Shown piece after piece: positions 1 to 9,244 of a stretch of DNA of 52,250 bases (within the stretch, counting starts at the first letter, position 1; the number at the start of each line of letters is the position of its first letter). Source of the DNA: Saprospiraceae bacterium (GTDB taxonomy: Bacteria; Bacteroidota; Bacteroidia; Chitinophagales; Saprospiraceae); contig JAHDFB010000007.1 of NCBI GenBank assembly GCA_020628475.1, positions 1 to 52,250 on the forward strand, given 5' to 3'. The notes beneath the pieces are model-generated. The model searched no databases. It saw only the letters and a program-made list of their open reading frames with translations, and was not told the origin of the DNA. Made by a program: the position numbers and the translations under genes.

Positions 1-16
1 CGAAATATGTGCCAAA

Positions 17-55
17 TAAAAAAAAGAGGCTGCCTACTTATGAGACAGCCTCTTT
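17..55 (-). terminator. Rho-independent terminator of the T9SS type B gene
   Basis: A perfect 10-bp stem (23-32 with 46-55) encloses a 13-nt loop. Read on the minus strand it is followed directly by a run of T residues. It lies about 25 nt past the stop codon of the large minus-strand gene, so it most likely ends that transcript. Confidence 0.85.
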
Positions 56-79
56 ATAATGAATATTTTTTGATTTAAA

Positions 80-3000
80 TTATCGAATCAACAATAAATC
101 TCCTTTGAAAGATTGCGTTCTACCATCTAAATATTTGATTCGGACATTATATACATAAGTACCACTTGGTTGACGAACATTATTGAAATCTCCGTTCCAT
201 CCCGTTTCTGTCGCACATTCAAAATTATCGCATTCAAATACCTTCTGGCCCCATCGATTGAAGACAGAGAAATCTTCAATTTCTACTTCAGTAAGCCCTT
301 CTAAGCCTTTACCGAAATCGATTAATCTGAAGACATCATTTAATCCATCCGCATTACCAGGTGAAAAAGCAGAAGGAATGTCAAATCGATTTTTTACACA
401 GATATCTGCTCCTCCAGATCCCATACATCCTCGTTGATCAGTAATCGTCCAAGAATAATTGATAAATCGCTCTCCTTTGGCAGAGCCATCATCTCCCGGC
501 AAATTCACAACAATAGGATTGGTCACTTCGCCTTCTATCACTTGGTTATCTACTGCCCAAACAATAGTAAAGATACCCCCTGGTGGTTCAGGGAAAATAT
601 TAGCGGTTAATGTTAATTCATCACCATAGAAATTACAAGTTGTATCTGGAACAACACTAATATCACCGCCGTATTCAATAACACCAATTTGCATGTTAGC
701 CGAAATAGGGCAACCTTCAATTTCACCACTTACTGTAACTGTGGTAGAACTGTTGATATTATCCAAGAATGGATCTGGACAATCGTCACAAGAGAAAGTT
801 CCTGAATCAGAATCCCATTCTATTTCTTCCAATTCTCCATTAGCTATGATTCCTAGTTGAACACCATCACCCGCACAAATTGAAGTATCTGCCAGTGAAA
901 TTTCTAAGCTTGGGTCCACCACGTTAATGGAAATAGTATCCATGGCAGAACATGCTCCATTAGTGGTAGTTCTGATATACATAGTAGTTTCTTCCGCTCC
1001 AATGACTAGGTTGTAATCGGAAGTCTCATTTTGAACACCAGTTCCAGGAACCCAATCATGTTCAATCAATGGGTATTGATAAGATTTATAGGCTGGAGAG
1101 ACGAAGGTCACAACCTCTCCTTTACAATATGGATCCCGCACAGGAATAGCCTCGATTGGCATATCTGGTAATGAATCCACATACACGCGAATTTCATCTT
1201 CTGCACTACAAACCCCATTATTAACCATGACGGTAAAATCTGTAGTTACATTCGGGAATGCAATCGTTTCTCCACCAGTATTAACGGTAATAAATTCATC
1301 TGGAGACCAAGTGACATCTGCACCTTGAGGTTGGAAAATAGCAGATAGATTGATCGAATCTCCTAAACAAATACGTACGGAATCACCATTTGTAATCGTA
1401 ATTTCATTCGGCAATACTTCGATAGAATAATTAAATGTGTCTGCACAGAATCCGCTTGGACTCGTAGCAATTAATTCATAGTCAATATCACCATCTGGTG
1501 TAGTCGTCGTAAATGGCGTAGTTGGATCATCTAAATAGGTATCCGGATTCCATTGGAATGTGGTACCATCAAATGAAAAGCCAAATTCATTTAATTCTAG
1601 CGTTGCATTCTGACAGACCACGGTATCTTCAAACAACGGTGTAATAATGGTGAAAGGATCAACATTGATCTCAATTTGATCGGTAGCAACACAACCACCC
1701 AATTCGACCGTAACCGTGATCGTTTGTGGGAAGCCAATAAATCCAAATGGTGGAATAACATCTGTGACAATGTCATTTGGTGATTCCACCGTTCCGAAAT
1801 CATAGTCCCAAGTAATATTTCCGTCTGGTGCATTGGTGAATGCTGTCAGGGTAATCGTATCCCCGAAACACATATTTAAACTGTCATCTGTTATAATTTC
1901 TACTGTAGGATCAATACTATTGATATATATAGAATCGAATCCGATACATTCTGGAGAAGTAAATGGATCAATTTTTCCTTCAACATAAATCCATCCAGTA
2001 TAACCACTTTCAACAATAGGATTCGAGATAAACGGATCACTGACCACATCAAATGGAGTCCATGTGTAATTATTAGCTCCAGTTGCCTCTACTTGAACAC
2101 CAGAACCAGCACACGCGATTAAAGAATCTAATCCAGCTTCGATTTCAACTTGAATATTTTCTCGGATGAAGATTTCTGTTTTTACAACTTCAATATCGCC
2201 ACATCCAAAATTTCTGAATAAAGAAATAATTAAAGTTTCATCACCTTCTGTAATGTCATCATCAAAAATAACGATAGGGAAATTAAATTCAACTTGTCCA
2301 GGTTCGAAGATAATGGTATCTGGCATGTCCAGTTCATAATCATCAGGATTAGTGGCGGTACCACTAATTACAACCGTATAAACCTGCTCTTCATCAATTG
2401 CTTCACTCAGTAATAGATTGATGGTATCTCCGGATGTACCTACACATTTTTCAACAAAATAATCCAATCCTGAACTAAACTTAGCTGTAATTTCAGGAGT
2501 TCCCGATTTAATTTCAGAGATAAAAACACCACTATCTAATGCCGTATCTGCACGATCCGCAATGGCAAATTTAAGGTGGTAAGTGGAACAGGGTTGAACC
2601 GTAGCAGATGCCGTTAATGTCTTCTTATTTCCTAAAAATCCAGAAGTAAGACCATCATATTGTACAGTCTGTCCATCTTGATTATTTCTGTAGTGTTCCC
2701 AATTCGTTAAGTGATTCACGGTATTCACCGAAACTGGCAAATCAGAACCAGGAATGATCGCCATGTTATCCTTCGTACCTAATTCAGGAATAGGAACGAT
2801 GCCAGGACCTTCAATCAATAAGGCAAAAATATCATTAAAAGTACCCAGGAATTCAGGATACTCCTCGGATCCAAATATGTATTCAAAGGTCAATTCTTCA
2901 GTAAATACTTGAACATCGACTTCCACAATACATGCATCATTGGATAATTGTCCACCGTCATATAAGTCGGATAAAATGTCAAGATCTTCATCACCAGGAG

Positions 3001-4129
3001 TAAATAATCCAGTAGAAGCACCAGTATTATCATTCGGTCCAATGGCATTCACTGCCGAACCACAAGTTAATAGAAGTCCCTTTTCTATACCTAAGCCAGA
3101 ATCTTCAGCATTTTCAACAATCGCATAAGCCTCACCTTCACAAATAATGGTATCAACGGTTACATTAGCAAGCGCAGTGGAGATTGCTTCTTCAATCTGC
3201 TCTTTGGTTGCTCCGTCTGTCAGTGTAAAAGGCTCTGGATCTTCACAAGGTGTTAATAAACACTCCCAATTCCCTTTAAATCCTTCGAAGTTCACACCAC
3301 TGTTAGAAGTAAATACGATGGTCAAACAAGAATCTGCCTGTACAGTGTAACAAACACCTCCACCACCATCATCAAATCCACCTCCATTGATTTCAGTAAT
3401 AAAAGGAGAATTTGCATCTGGTCCATTGAAGAATTGGATATTATCTCCATCAAAACCACCCTCAATATTGAAGTATTCCATATTGAATACTAAACATTGG
3501 TGAAATTCCTTTGGACAAATAGTAAATGTAAATTCTTCATTGTCACCGTAGTTGCCATCAGGTCCACCACTATCATACAAGGTTCCAGTACAATCATCGG
3601 AAAATTCTTCATCGATATTGACGTCCGGTGATTTTTCTTCTATACATAATTTAAAATCACCTTCCGCATTGTTGTCGCCGTAATTATCTACACGTATATA
3701 GTAAAGTTCATTCGGCGTTAAATTAATCAAGTCTAAAGACACAACGACTTCACCTACAGCACCGGTTACACAATCATTTAAGAATAGATTGTCTTCAGCA
3801 CAAAATCCCCTGTAGATCGAATATTGGACATTGTCAATAGGGCCATTGTCACCTTCATCTGTTGCCGTTAAAGTAACGGTATAGTCAACAATCACGGCGT
3901 CCGTAATAAATTGAAACCATACATCATTTTCTGGCGGATTATTGATGAAACATCCAGGTTCATTATCATTCCCTACGTCAGTTGGAGTTGCATTTTCATT
4001 GGTGTAAACATCCTCTGGACATACAGGGGCAACACCTAAATCAATAACGCCTGCACAGTCGTCATTAGTTGGTTGGGCCCATGCCATTTGGAGGGAAAAT
4101 AATAAAATTAGACAGTATAAATATCTCAT
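80..4129 (-). CDS. Large secreted multidomain protein with T9SS type B (gliding-motility-type) C-terminal sorting domain
   Basis: About 1349 residues if translation starts at the ATG at 4129, which gives a clean signal peptide ending AWA-Q. The frame stays open upstream to a TTG at 4186, but that would bury the signal peptide. Domains in order are a pre-peptidase-like N-terminal module (about 20-170), a CUB-like module (180-290), a choice-of-anchor-L-like module (310-540, with FGSEEYPEF), a Calx-beta-like module (560-658, with DDDITEGDETL), several Cys-containing Ig/PKD-like modules, and a C-terminal type B sorting domain over the last 90 or so residues (FSPGNADGLNDVF, FNRWGQKVFE, GTYVYNV). 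In this family the tail directs export through the outer-membrane type IX system, so the protein is probably cell-surface or released. It is probably monocistronic, with its own terminator. The ligand or substrate cannot be told; an adhesin or matrix role is inference. Confidence 0.9.
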   Translation of the reverse strand: MRYLYCLILLFSLQMAWAQPTNDDCAGVIDLGVAPVCPEDVYTNENATPTDVGNDNEPGCFINNPPENDVWFQFITDAVIVDYTVTLTATDEGDNGPIDNVQYSIYRGFCAEDNLFLNDCVTGAVGEVVVSLDLINLTPNELYYIRVDNYGDNNAEGDFKLCIEEKSPDVNIDEEFSDDCTGTLYDSGGPDGNYGDNEEFTFTICPKEFHQCLVFNMEYFNIEGGFDGDNIQFFNGPDANSPFITEINGGGFDDGGGGVCYTVQADSCLTIVFTSNSGVNFEGFKGNWECLLTPCEDPEPFTLTDGATKEQIEEAISTALANVTVDTIICEGEAYAIVENAEDSGLGIEKGLLLTCGSAVNAIGPNDNTGASTGLFTPGDEDLDILSDLYDGGQLSNDACIVEVDVQVFTEELTFEYIFGSEEYPEFLGTFNDIFALLIEGPGIVPIPELGTKDNMAIIPGSDLPVSVNTVNHLTNWEHYRNNQDGQTVQYDGLTSGFLGNKKTLTASATVQPCSTYHLKFAIADRADTALDSGVFISEIKSGTPEITAKFSSGLDYFVEKCVGTSGDTINLLLSEAIDEEQVYTVVISGTATNPDDYELDMPDTIIFEPGQVEFNFPIVIFDDDITEGDETLIISLFRNFGCGDIEVVKTEIFIRENIQVEIEAGLDSLIACAGSGVQVEATGANNYTWTPFDVVSDPFISNPIVESGYTGWIYVEGKIDPFTSPECIGFDSIYINSIDPTVEIITDDSLNMCFGDTITLTAFTNAPDGNITWDYDFGTVESPNDIVTDVIPPFGFIGFPQTITVTVELGGCVATDQIEINVDPFTIITPLFEDTVVCQNATLELNEFGFSFDGTTFQWNPDTYLDDPTTPFTTTTPDGDIDYELIATSPSGFCADTFNYSIEVLPNEITITNGDSVRICLGDSINLSAIFQPQGADVTWSPDEFITVNTGGETIAFPNVTTDFTVMVNNGVCSAEDEIRVYVDSLPDMPIEAIPVRDPYCKGEVVTFVSPAYKSYQYPLIEHDWVPGTGVQNETSDYNLVIGAEETTMYIRTTTNGACSAMDTISINVVDPSLEISLADTSICAGDGVQLGIIANGELEEIEWDSDSGTFSCDDCPDPFLDNINSSTTVTVSGEIEGCPISANMQIGVIEYGGDISVVPDTTCNFYGDELTLTANIFPEPPGGIFTIVWAVDNQVIEGEVTNPIVVNLPGDDGSAKGERFINYSWTITDQRGCMGSGGADICVKNRFDIPSAFSPGNADGLNDVFRLIDFGKGLEGLTEVEIEDFSVFNRWGQKVFECDNFECATETGWNGDFNNVRQPSGTYVYNVRIKYLDGRTQSFKGDLLLIR

Positions 4130-4264
4130 AAATTCTATAAATTCTAGTTTGGCTAGTATCGTTGCAAGATACATACATGACTGCAAAAAGGATCAGCACG
4201 ATGCACGCATCATCTAATTAGTACAATAATAAAGAAAACTAGAAAATATCAATGAATATTCGGG

Positions 4265-4708
4265 CTATTTACATTTACCGATTATCATATTTATGTCTTT
4301 TAAACTTATATATGAGTTTTTTGGATGCCATTCGGTCGAGATGAAATTAACGATATTACAAATCTCAATTTCACTCAATTCGTCCAAGCCCACCATAGGC
4401 GTTGAATAGCTTTTGCCATTGACAGTCAGAGTTTTGTCGATGCCGAAACGAATGATGCAAGCCAGCTCTTCGTAGTTGTTTTCTAGGTAATCGGATTGAG
4501 CAATCGGCGGATAGAGACTTCTTAATCCTTGTCCATCGGCTCCATGACAATTCGCACAATGATTCAGGTATAATTGTCGCCCCTGAGAAAAGCCTTTAGA
4601 ACATTGTGTATAGAAAAATAAAGTCGCAAATACACCGATTAATATGGCGAATCGCATTCCTTGTTGGAGGAAAATTTGGGACCAATCACGAGAACGATTA
4701 TTGTGCAT
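4265..4708 (-). CDS. Membrane-anchored c-type cytochrome
   Basis: A 147-residue protein with one N-terminal hydrophobic segment (about 19-34) and a single heme-binding motif CANCH (C51, C54, H55) followed by GADGQG. The likely axial methionine is M105 in STPMVGL. This is a class I cytochrome c of the small soluble-domain type, held in the cytoplasmic membrane with the heme domain outside. Its start overlaps the end of the SCO1 gene by 11 nt, so the two are surely co-transcribed and probably translationally coupled. An electron-carrier role near cytochrome oxidase fits the SCO1 neighbour, but the partner oxidase is not in the window. Confidence 0.88.
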   Translation of the reverse strand: MHNNRSRDWSQIFLQQGMRFAILIGVFATLFFYTQCSKGFSQGRQLYLNHCANCHGADGQGLRSLYPPIAQSDYLENNYEELACIIRFGIDKTLTVNGKSYSTPMVGLDELSEIEICNIVNFISTEWHPKNSYISLKDINMIIGKCK

Positions 4709-5309
4709 ATTCTTGTAATAACTTGTCTATATCTTCCAGCAATTCATCAACTTCATTTGGATCCGTTCCCTCTGCAAAAGCTCGAATTCGTCGGTCTTTA
4801 TCGATCAAGACAATTTTTCCTGAGTGATTTATACCACCAGGGGCTTCGTTATCTTCGACGACGATATTCATGTAATCCTGAGCAAAGCCTCGAATCACTT
4901 TTTTATCACCGGTCACCAAATTCCACTTAGGAGCATCAATTTCCAGATTATCCGCATAAGCTTTTAGAGCGGCGATGGTATCTCGTTTCGGATCTAAGGT
5001 GTGCGACAGAAGCATGACATCTGGGTTGTTTTCGTACTTGTCATAAATTCGGACCATTTGGGACATTACTGTTGGACAAATCGTAGGGCAGGTGGTGAAA
5101 AAGAAATCAGCGACATAAATTTTGTCCTTATAGCTTTCGTTGGTAATAGTTTCACCATTATGATTCGTGAAACTAAAATCTCGTATTTTATGTGGAATTT
5201 CTTTGCCATCGACAATGGTCGGAACGCCTAATACGGGAAGTGTGTCTTCCGATGTGCAAGCGGTGAACAAAACAATAGCTACAAGAATGTATAATGGCAT
5301 GAATCTCAT
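4698..5309 (-). CDS. SCO1/SenC family copper chaperone, lipoprotein
   Basis: A 203-residue protein with a lipoprotein-type signal (LFTAC, Cys18) and a thioredoxin-like fold. The copper-binding motif is CPTIC (C74, C78), and the distal copper ligand is probably H162 in NHSGKI. SCO1 proteins deliver copper to, or reduce, the CuA centre of cytochrome c oxidase outside the cytoplasmic membrane. All three expected ligands are present, so the protein should be functional. It is the first gene of a two-gene operon with the cytochrome c that overlaps its 3' end. A second in-frame ATG three codons in (MPLY) is an alternative start. Confidence 0.92.
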   Translation of the reverse strand: MRFMPLYILVAIVLFTACTSEDTLPVLGVPTIVDGKEIPHKIRDFSFTNHNGETITNESYKDKIYVADFFFTTCPTICPTVMSQMVRIYDKYENNPDVMLLSHTLDPKRDTIAALKAYADNLEIDAPKWNLVTGDKKVIRGFAQDYMNIVVEDNEAPGGINHSGKIVLIDKDRRIRAFAEGTDPNEVDELLEDIDKLLQEYAQ

Positions 5310-5352
5310 AATCGTATTTCTAACAATGAATTGGTTGAATCTATAAAAAACA

Positions 5353-5360
5353 CAAAAATA
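5353..5360 (-). promoter_or_regulatory. Candidate -7 element for the SCO1/cytochrome c operon
   Basis: On the minus strand this reads TATTTTTG, matching the Bacteroidota -7 consensus TAnnTTTG, 43 nt before the SCO1 start. A TTG lies 16 nt further upstream (5377-5379) as a possible -33 element. The region is AT-rich, so chance is possible. Confidence 0.4.
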
Positions 5361-5407
5361 TGTCTTTTTAATTCTTCAATTTTGTATCAATATTAAAACT
5401 TAATGAA

Positions 5408-5430
5408 ACAATGCTTTGTTTAAACATTGT
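5408..5430. promoter_or_regulatory. Nested inverted repeat upstream of the photolyase gene
   Basis: Arms ACAATG (5408-5413) and CATTGT (5425-5430) flank a perfect 10-bp palindrome TGTTTAAACA (5417-5426). It sits about 30 nt before the photolyase start, between divergent genes, where an operator would be expected. No regulator can be assigned. Confidence 0.3.
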
Positions 5431-5460
5431 CTAAATTAGTATACGCTAAAACTGGCTCAT

Positions 5461-6888
5461 ATGAAAAGTGATACTGCAATTGTTTGGTTCCGTCAAGATC
5501 TAAGGTTGCATGATAATGAGGCCATTTGGGAAGCTAGCCGAAATGCCAATAGAATCATTCCCGTTTATGTATTCGATGAGCGCGTTTTTAAAGGGGAAAC
5601 ATCTTTCGGTTTTAAGAAAACGGATGTTTTTCGAACAAATTTCATTATCGAATCTATACAAAATCTTCGAAGACTTTTACAAAAAAAGAACAATGATGTG
5701 CTGGTGCGTATTGGCAAACCAGAAGAGATATTGGCCGAAATTGCCAATCAATTCAATGCATCATGGATTTATTGCAATCGTGAACGTACCCAGGAAGAAG
5801 TCGATGTACAGAATGCCTTAGAAAAAAATCTTTGGCTTACGGGTAAAGAATTGAGATATACAAGAGGTAAAATGTTGTACTACACAGCAGATTTACCCTT
5901 TCCCATTACGCATACACCGGATGTATTTACGCATTTTAGAAAGGAGGTTGAGAAATTTATCAAAGTAAGAGAGCCTTTACCTTCAGAATTAATCAGTTTA
6001 GGAGAAAAAGTGAGTGATTTGGATTACGGTGCGATTCCTACTTTGAGTGACTTTGGTCATGATGATATAGGGGCTTACGCCCAAAAGTTTAGGGGAGGAG
6101 AGACGGAAGCCCTTTCGCGTTTACGCTATTATTTATGGGAGACAGATCATGTGGCTAGCTATAAAAAAACGAGAAATGGACTCCTAGGCATGGATTATAG
6201 CTCCAAGTTTTCCGTATATCTATCACAAGGTTGCCTTTCACCAAAAACCGTATATCATGAAATAAAAAAATACGAAGAAGAACGTACGGCCAATGATTCT
6301 ACATATTGGCTGACCTTCGAACTACTTTGGCGGGATTTTTTCAGATTGATGGGTAAAAAGCATGGCAACGCCATCTTTCAAAAAAATGGAACCTTGGGAG
6401 TTAGCAATAAAACCCTCACAGAAGATCGAATCAAATTTGAAAAATGGGCAAGCGGAAATACAGGAATTCCGTTTATCGATGCCAATATGAAAGAATTGAA
6501 TCAAACTGGTTTTATGTCGAACAGAGGACGACAAAATGTTGCCAGTTTTCTGGTCAATGATTTGCAAATCAACTGGTTAATGGGCGCAGAGTATTTTGAA
6601 AGCCTATTGATAGACTACGATCCTTGCAGTAATTATGGCAACTGGAACTATATCGCAGGAGTAGGCAGTGATCCTCGTACGGATCGATACTTTAACATTT
6701 ATTCGCAAGCGAAACGCTATGATCCCCAAGGCAGTTATGTAAAAGCCTGGCTACCTCAATTGAAAAAATTGAGCGAAGGTGAAGTACATCTTCCAGACAG
6801 AATTTCTCAAGAAGTACTGAAAAACAAAGGTGTTCAATTGGGGAAAAACTATCCTAAGGCAATCGTCAATTCCGAAAAGTGGAATTAA
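5461..6888 (+). CDS. Cryptochrome DASH / deoxyribodipyrimidine photolyase family protein
   Basis: A 475-residue flavoprotein of the photolyase/cryptochrome family. The N-terminal Rossmann-like domain that usually holds the antenna pigment begins IVWFRQDLRLHDNEA. The C-terminal helical FAD domain contains ELLWRDFFRLMG and the run NWNYIAGVGSDPR (about residues 398-410), typical of the DASH branch. DASH proteins repair UV-induced pyrimidine dimers, chiefly in single-stranded or looped DNA, using light; some also act in signalling. The length is usual for the branch. Its last 4 nt overlap the end of the convergent DUF389 gene. An inverted repeat upstream could be a regulatory site. No carotenoid or light-sensor gene is adjacent. 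Confidence 0.92.
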   Translation: MKSDTAIVWFRQDLRLHDNEAIWEASRNANRIIPVYVFDERVFKGETSFGFKKTDVFRTNFIIESIQNLRRLLQKKNNDVLVRIGKPEEILAEIANQFNASWIYCNRERTQEEVDVQNALEKNLWLTGKELRYTRGKMLYYTADLPFPITHTPDVFTHFRKEVEKFIKVREPLPSELISLGEKVSDLDYGAIPTLSDFGHDDIGAYAQKFRGGETEALSRLRYYLWETDHVASYKKTRNGLLGMDYSSKFSVYLSQGCLSPKTVYHEIKKYEEERTANDSTYWLTFELLWRDFFRLMGKKHGNAIFQKNGTLGVSNKTLTEDRIKFEKWASGNTGIPFIDANMKELNQTGFMSNRGRQNVASFLVNDLQINWLMGAEYFESLLIDYDPCSNYGNWNYIAGVGSDPRTDRYFNIYSQAKRYDPQGSYVKAWLPQLKKLSEGEVHLPDRISQEVLKNKGVQLGKNYPKAIVNSEKWN

Positions 6889-8264
6889 GGCTGCTCAATT
6901 ACAATAAAACGAATAGAATCTAATTTCATTCGTGCCTTTAAAAATGCTTTCATTTTATCACGTGTCGAAGGACTGATTTTTTTAGGAGTGTCTAATATGA
7001 ATGTAGAAGTCTCCAACATATTCTCATCAAGAACAGAGCGATACATGGTGGCATACGATAGTTCATGTTCTTGATCGAAAACAATTTTAAATTCTTTCGT
7101 AATATCTACGACCTGCGTAGAATCTGTTACATGTTCTTTCAACTGCGCTTCAGCCTCACGAATTTCTTTTTCCCGCCGAGCAATCAGTTCAATATTGTTT
7201 AGTTTACTTTCTAAGTCTTCAACCTTTTCAAGATTTACCTCGCTAGATTTAATAATGACGATCTTCCAATTTTTAAGACCTAAATCGCGTAGACTTTGCT
7301 CATATATGGGAATATTATCTTGATTGATTCGATTTCCATATACCTTCAAAACAAGTGTCGAGACACTATCGGTTTCAATTTTGTCATAGCTATCCAATAA
7401 AATCTGATCTTTTCCAAATTCGCTGTCGATAAAAGTCCGTATGGCGTTCTTGGTATTTAAACTATCCAAGACATTGTCTAATATGAAGAAAGACGGAATT
7501 ACAATCAATAAAGAAAATATCAAAACGACAATTCTATTTCTTAGACGTTCCTTTGGATTGACATACCGACGATAAGGAAATCTCAAGTATCGTACGATCA
7601 AATAGGTCGAAAGAGAAATAAAACTGGTGTTAAGTATGAATAAATAAAAAGAACTGAGAGCAAAATTCCAATTACCTTTAGCCAATCCAAAACCTGTGAC
7701 ACATAATGGAGGCATTAATGCCGTTGCAATAGCTACACCAGGTAAGGTCGTAGAAATATCTTTTCTTGCAATGGATATAATGCCGGCGAGTCCTCCAAAA
7801 ATAGCCACCATGACATCCAGCGTAAGAGGTTCAGTTCTTGCCTCGATAGAAGGTGTTACCTGTCCAAAAGGAGAAAAGTAGAAATAGATGAAACTAGTAA
7901 TAAGGGCGATAATGATGGCGGCCGAAAAATGTATAACGCTCTTCTTAACAACCTCCTTATCATTAATTCCAATACCCAATCCTATTCCCAATATGGGGGA
8001 CATCAACGGAGAAATTAACATGGCCCCAATGATCACGGCATCCGAATTTCGATCCAATCCGATGGAAGCTATGATAATTGAACACATCAACATCCAGGAA
8101 TTTGCGCCGGACATGGACTTTTTTGCCTTGATTTCATCAATGGTACCTTGTTTATCTACACCTTTTTTAAGATCGACGATATCAAGAAAAAACTCCTTGA
8201 TATAGCTCAATCCATAGGTTTTTTCACTTCCGTTCTTTTGGTTATTTGTGCTATCTGAGTTCAT
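6885..8264 (-). CDS. DUF389 family integral membrane protein
   Basis: A 459-residue protein. Residues about 50-260 are a hydrophobic core with several membrane segments and the family's glycine-rich runs (GAMLISPLMSPILGIGLGI, GVAIATALMPPLCVTGFGLA). The C-terminal 200 residues are charged, partly coiled-coil-like (about 345-395), and may form a soluble domain. Function in this family is not established; a transporter- or channel-like role is only inference. It starts 4 nt after the LolD-like ATPase gene, so the two are one operon, and it ends overlapping the convergent photolyase gene by 4 nt. Confidence 0.85.
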   Translation of the reverse strand: MNSDSTNNQKNGSEKTYGLSYIKEFFLDIVDLKKGVDKQGTIDEIKAKKSMSGANSWMLMCSIIIASIGLDRNSDAVIIGAMLISPLMSPILGIGLGIGINDKEVVKKSVIHFSAAIIIALITSFIYFYFSPFGQVTPSIEARTEPLTLDVMVAIFGGLAGIISIARKDISTTLPGVAIATALMPPLCVTGFGLAKGNWNFALSSFYLFILNTSFISLSTYLIVRYLRFPYRRYVNPKERLRNRIVVLIFSLLIVIPSFFILDNVLDSLNTKNAIRTFIDSEFGKDQILLDSYDKIETDSVSTLVLKVYGNRINQDNIPIYEQSLRDLGLKNWKIVIIKSSEVNLEKVEDLESKLNNIELIARREKEIREAEAQLKEHVTDSTQVVDITKEFKIVFDQEHELSYATMYRSVLDENMLETSTFILDTPKKISPSTRDKMKAFLKARMKLDSIRFIVIEQP

Positions 8265-8268
8265 GGTA

Positions 8269-8940
8269 TTATGAGTTTAATAAGCTGCCATCTTGCATGA
8301 TCAACAATCGATCACTTAAATTCCCCAATTCCTGATTATGGGTGACAATTACAAAACTTTGGGCAAAATCCTTTCGCATATTGAGAAATAATTGATGCAA
8401 CTCTTCAGAGCTTTCTTGATCTAGGTTTCCCGAAGGTTCATCAGCGAAAATGAGTATAGGATCATTAATCAAAGATCGGGCAACTGCAACGCGCTGTTGT
8501 TCACCACCCGAAAGCTGACCTGGTTTGTGATCCAATCGATCGCTCAAACCTAAATAATCTAAAATCTCCTTGGCTTTATCTTCAACAATCTTTGATTTTT
8601 GACCTCCTATGAAGGCGGGAATCAAAACATTTTCTAAGGCGCTAAATTCGTTCAGAAGATGATGGAATTGAAAAATAAAACCGATTTTTTGATTCCTAAA
8701 TCTTGCTAAATCTTTAGAAGAGAATTGAGCGATATCCTTTTGATCAATACTCAATTTTCCAGCATCCGAACTATCTAAAGTTCCTAAAATTTGAAGCAAA
8801 GTAGATTTTCCAGAACCAGACTTTCCCATGATAGCCACAATTTCCGCTTCGGACACTTCAATATCAATTCCTTTCAACACCTCTAGACTACCAAAAGATT
8901 TTTTTATACCCTTGGCTTCTAAAATTTTATTTTTCAACAC
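8269..8940 (-). CDS. LolD/MacB-type ABC transporter ATP-binding protein
   Basis: A 223-residue ATPase with Walker [10 protein letters not shown] (39-47), Q-loop in IFQFHHLL, signature [15 protein letters not shown] (from 143) and Walker [13 protein letters not shown]. The sequence belongs to the lipoprotein-export/MacB-type subfamily, whose members work with a LolC/E or MacB-like permease to move lipoproteins or other substrates from the inner membrane. No such permease is adjacent; the next gene, 4 nt downstream, is DUF389. The start is a GTG at 8940 (or the following TTG): an in-frame TAG lies immediately upstream and no ATG precedes the Walker A region. Confidence 0.9.
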   Translation of the reverse strand: MLKNKILEAKGIKKSFGSLEVLKGIDIEVSEAEIVAIMGKSGSGKSTLLQILGTLDSSDAGKLSIDQKDIAQFSSKDLARFRNQKIGFIFQFHHLLNEFSALENVLIPAFIGGQKSKIVEDKAKEILDYLGLSDRLDHKPGQLSGGEQQRVAVARSLINDPILIFADEPSGNLDQESSEELHQLFLNMRKDFAQSFVIVTHNQELGNLSDRLLIMQDGSLLNS

Positions 8941-9244
8941 CTATTTTTTAAAATTTTTAATCTTCTGAAAATCAATGAATTATTTTGTAAAACCTTGATG
9001 ATTTATATTTTTTTTAAGAATTAATTAAGATTTTCAAAAATAAAAAAAAATCTTTTCCAGTTAATTCAATGTTACATCTCTGGATTCATCAAAGCAACGA
9101 GGATGATTCGGTGATTTTCAAACCAATATCCGATTCGATCCAAAAGTAATTAAAAGAAATTACAAGCATACAAACTCACTATTTTTTTCGTTCTTATTAG
9201 AATAAGCTTAATTTTGCGGTTCTAAAAATCAGATTGTCTCTTTT
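8941..9244. other. AT-rich intergenic region between divergent genes
   Basis: About 300 nt between the LolD-like gene (minus) and the first glycosyltransferase (plus). It is rich in A and T homopolymer runs and has no open frame of note. The only signal I can support is the plus-strand -7 element at 9209-9216. No tRNA or riboswitch pattern was seen. Confidence 0.6.
9209..9216 (+). promoter_or_regulatory. Candidate -7 element for the glycosyltransferase genes
   Basis: TAATTTTG matches TAnnTTTG, 28 nt before the start codon of the first glycosyltransferase. A T-rich run (TTTTTTTCG, ending at 9190) lies 18 nt upstream, near the expected -33 position, but has no exact TTTG. Confidence 0.5.

Noticed and set aside
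183..437. Open frame opposite the T9SS type B gene, and many similar antisense frames across the window
   Set aside because: They lie wholly inside clear coding regions on the other strand, lack recognisable domains and have unnatural composition.
4130..4186. Upstream extension of the T9SS type B protein
   Set aside because: It begins at TTG and would place 19 residues before a typical signal peptide.
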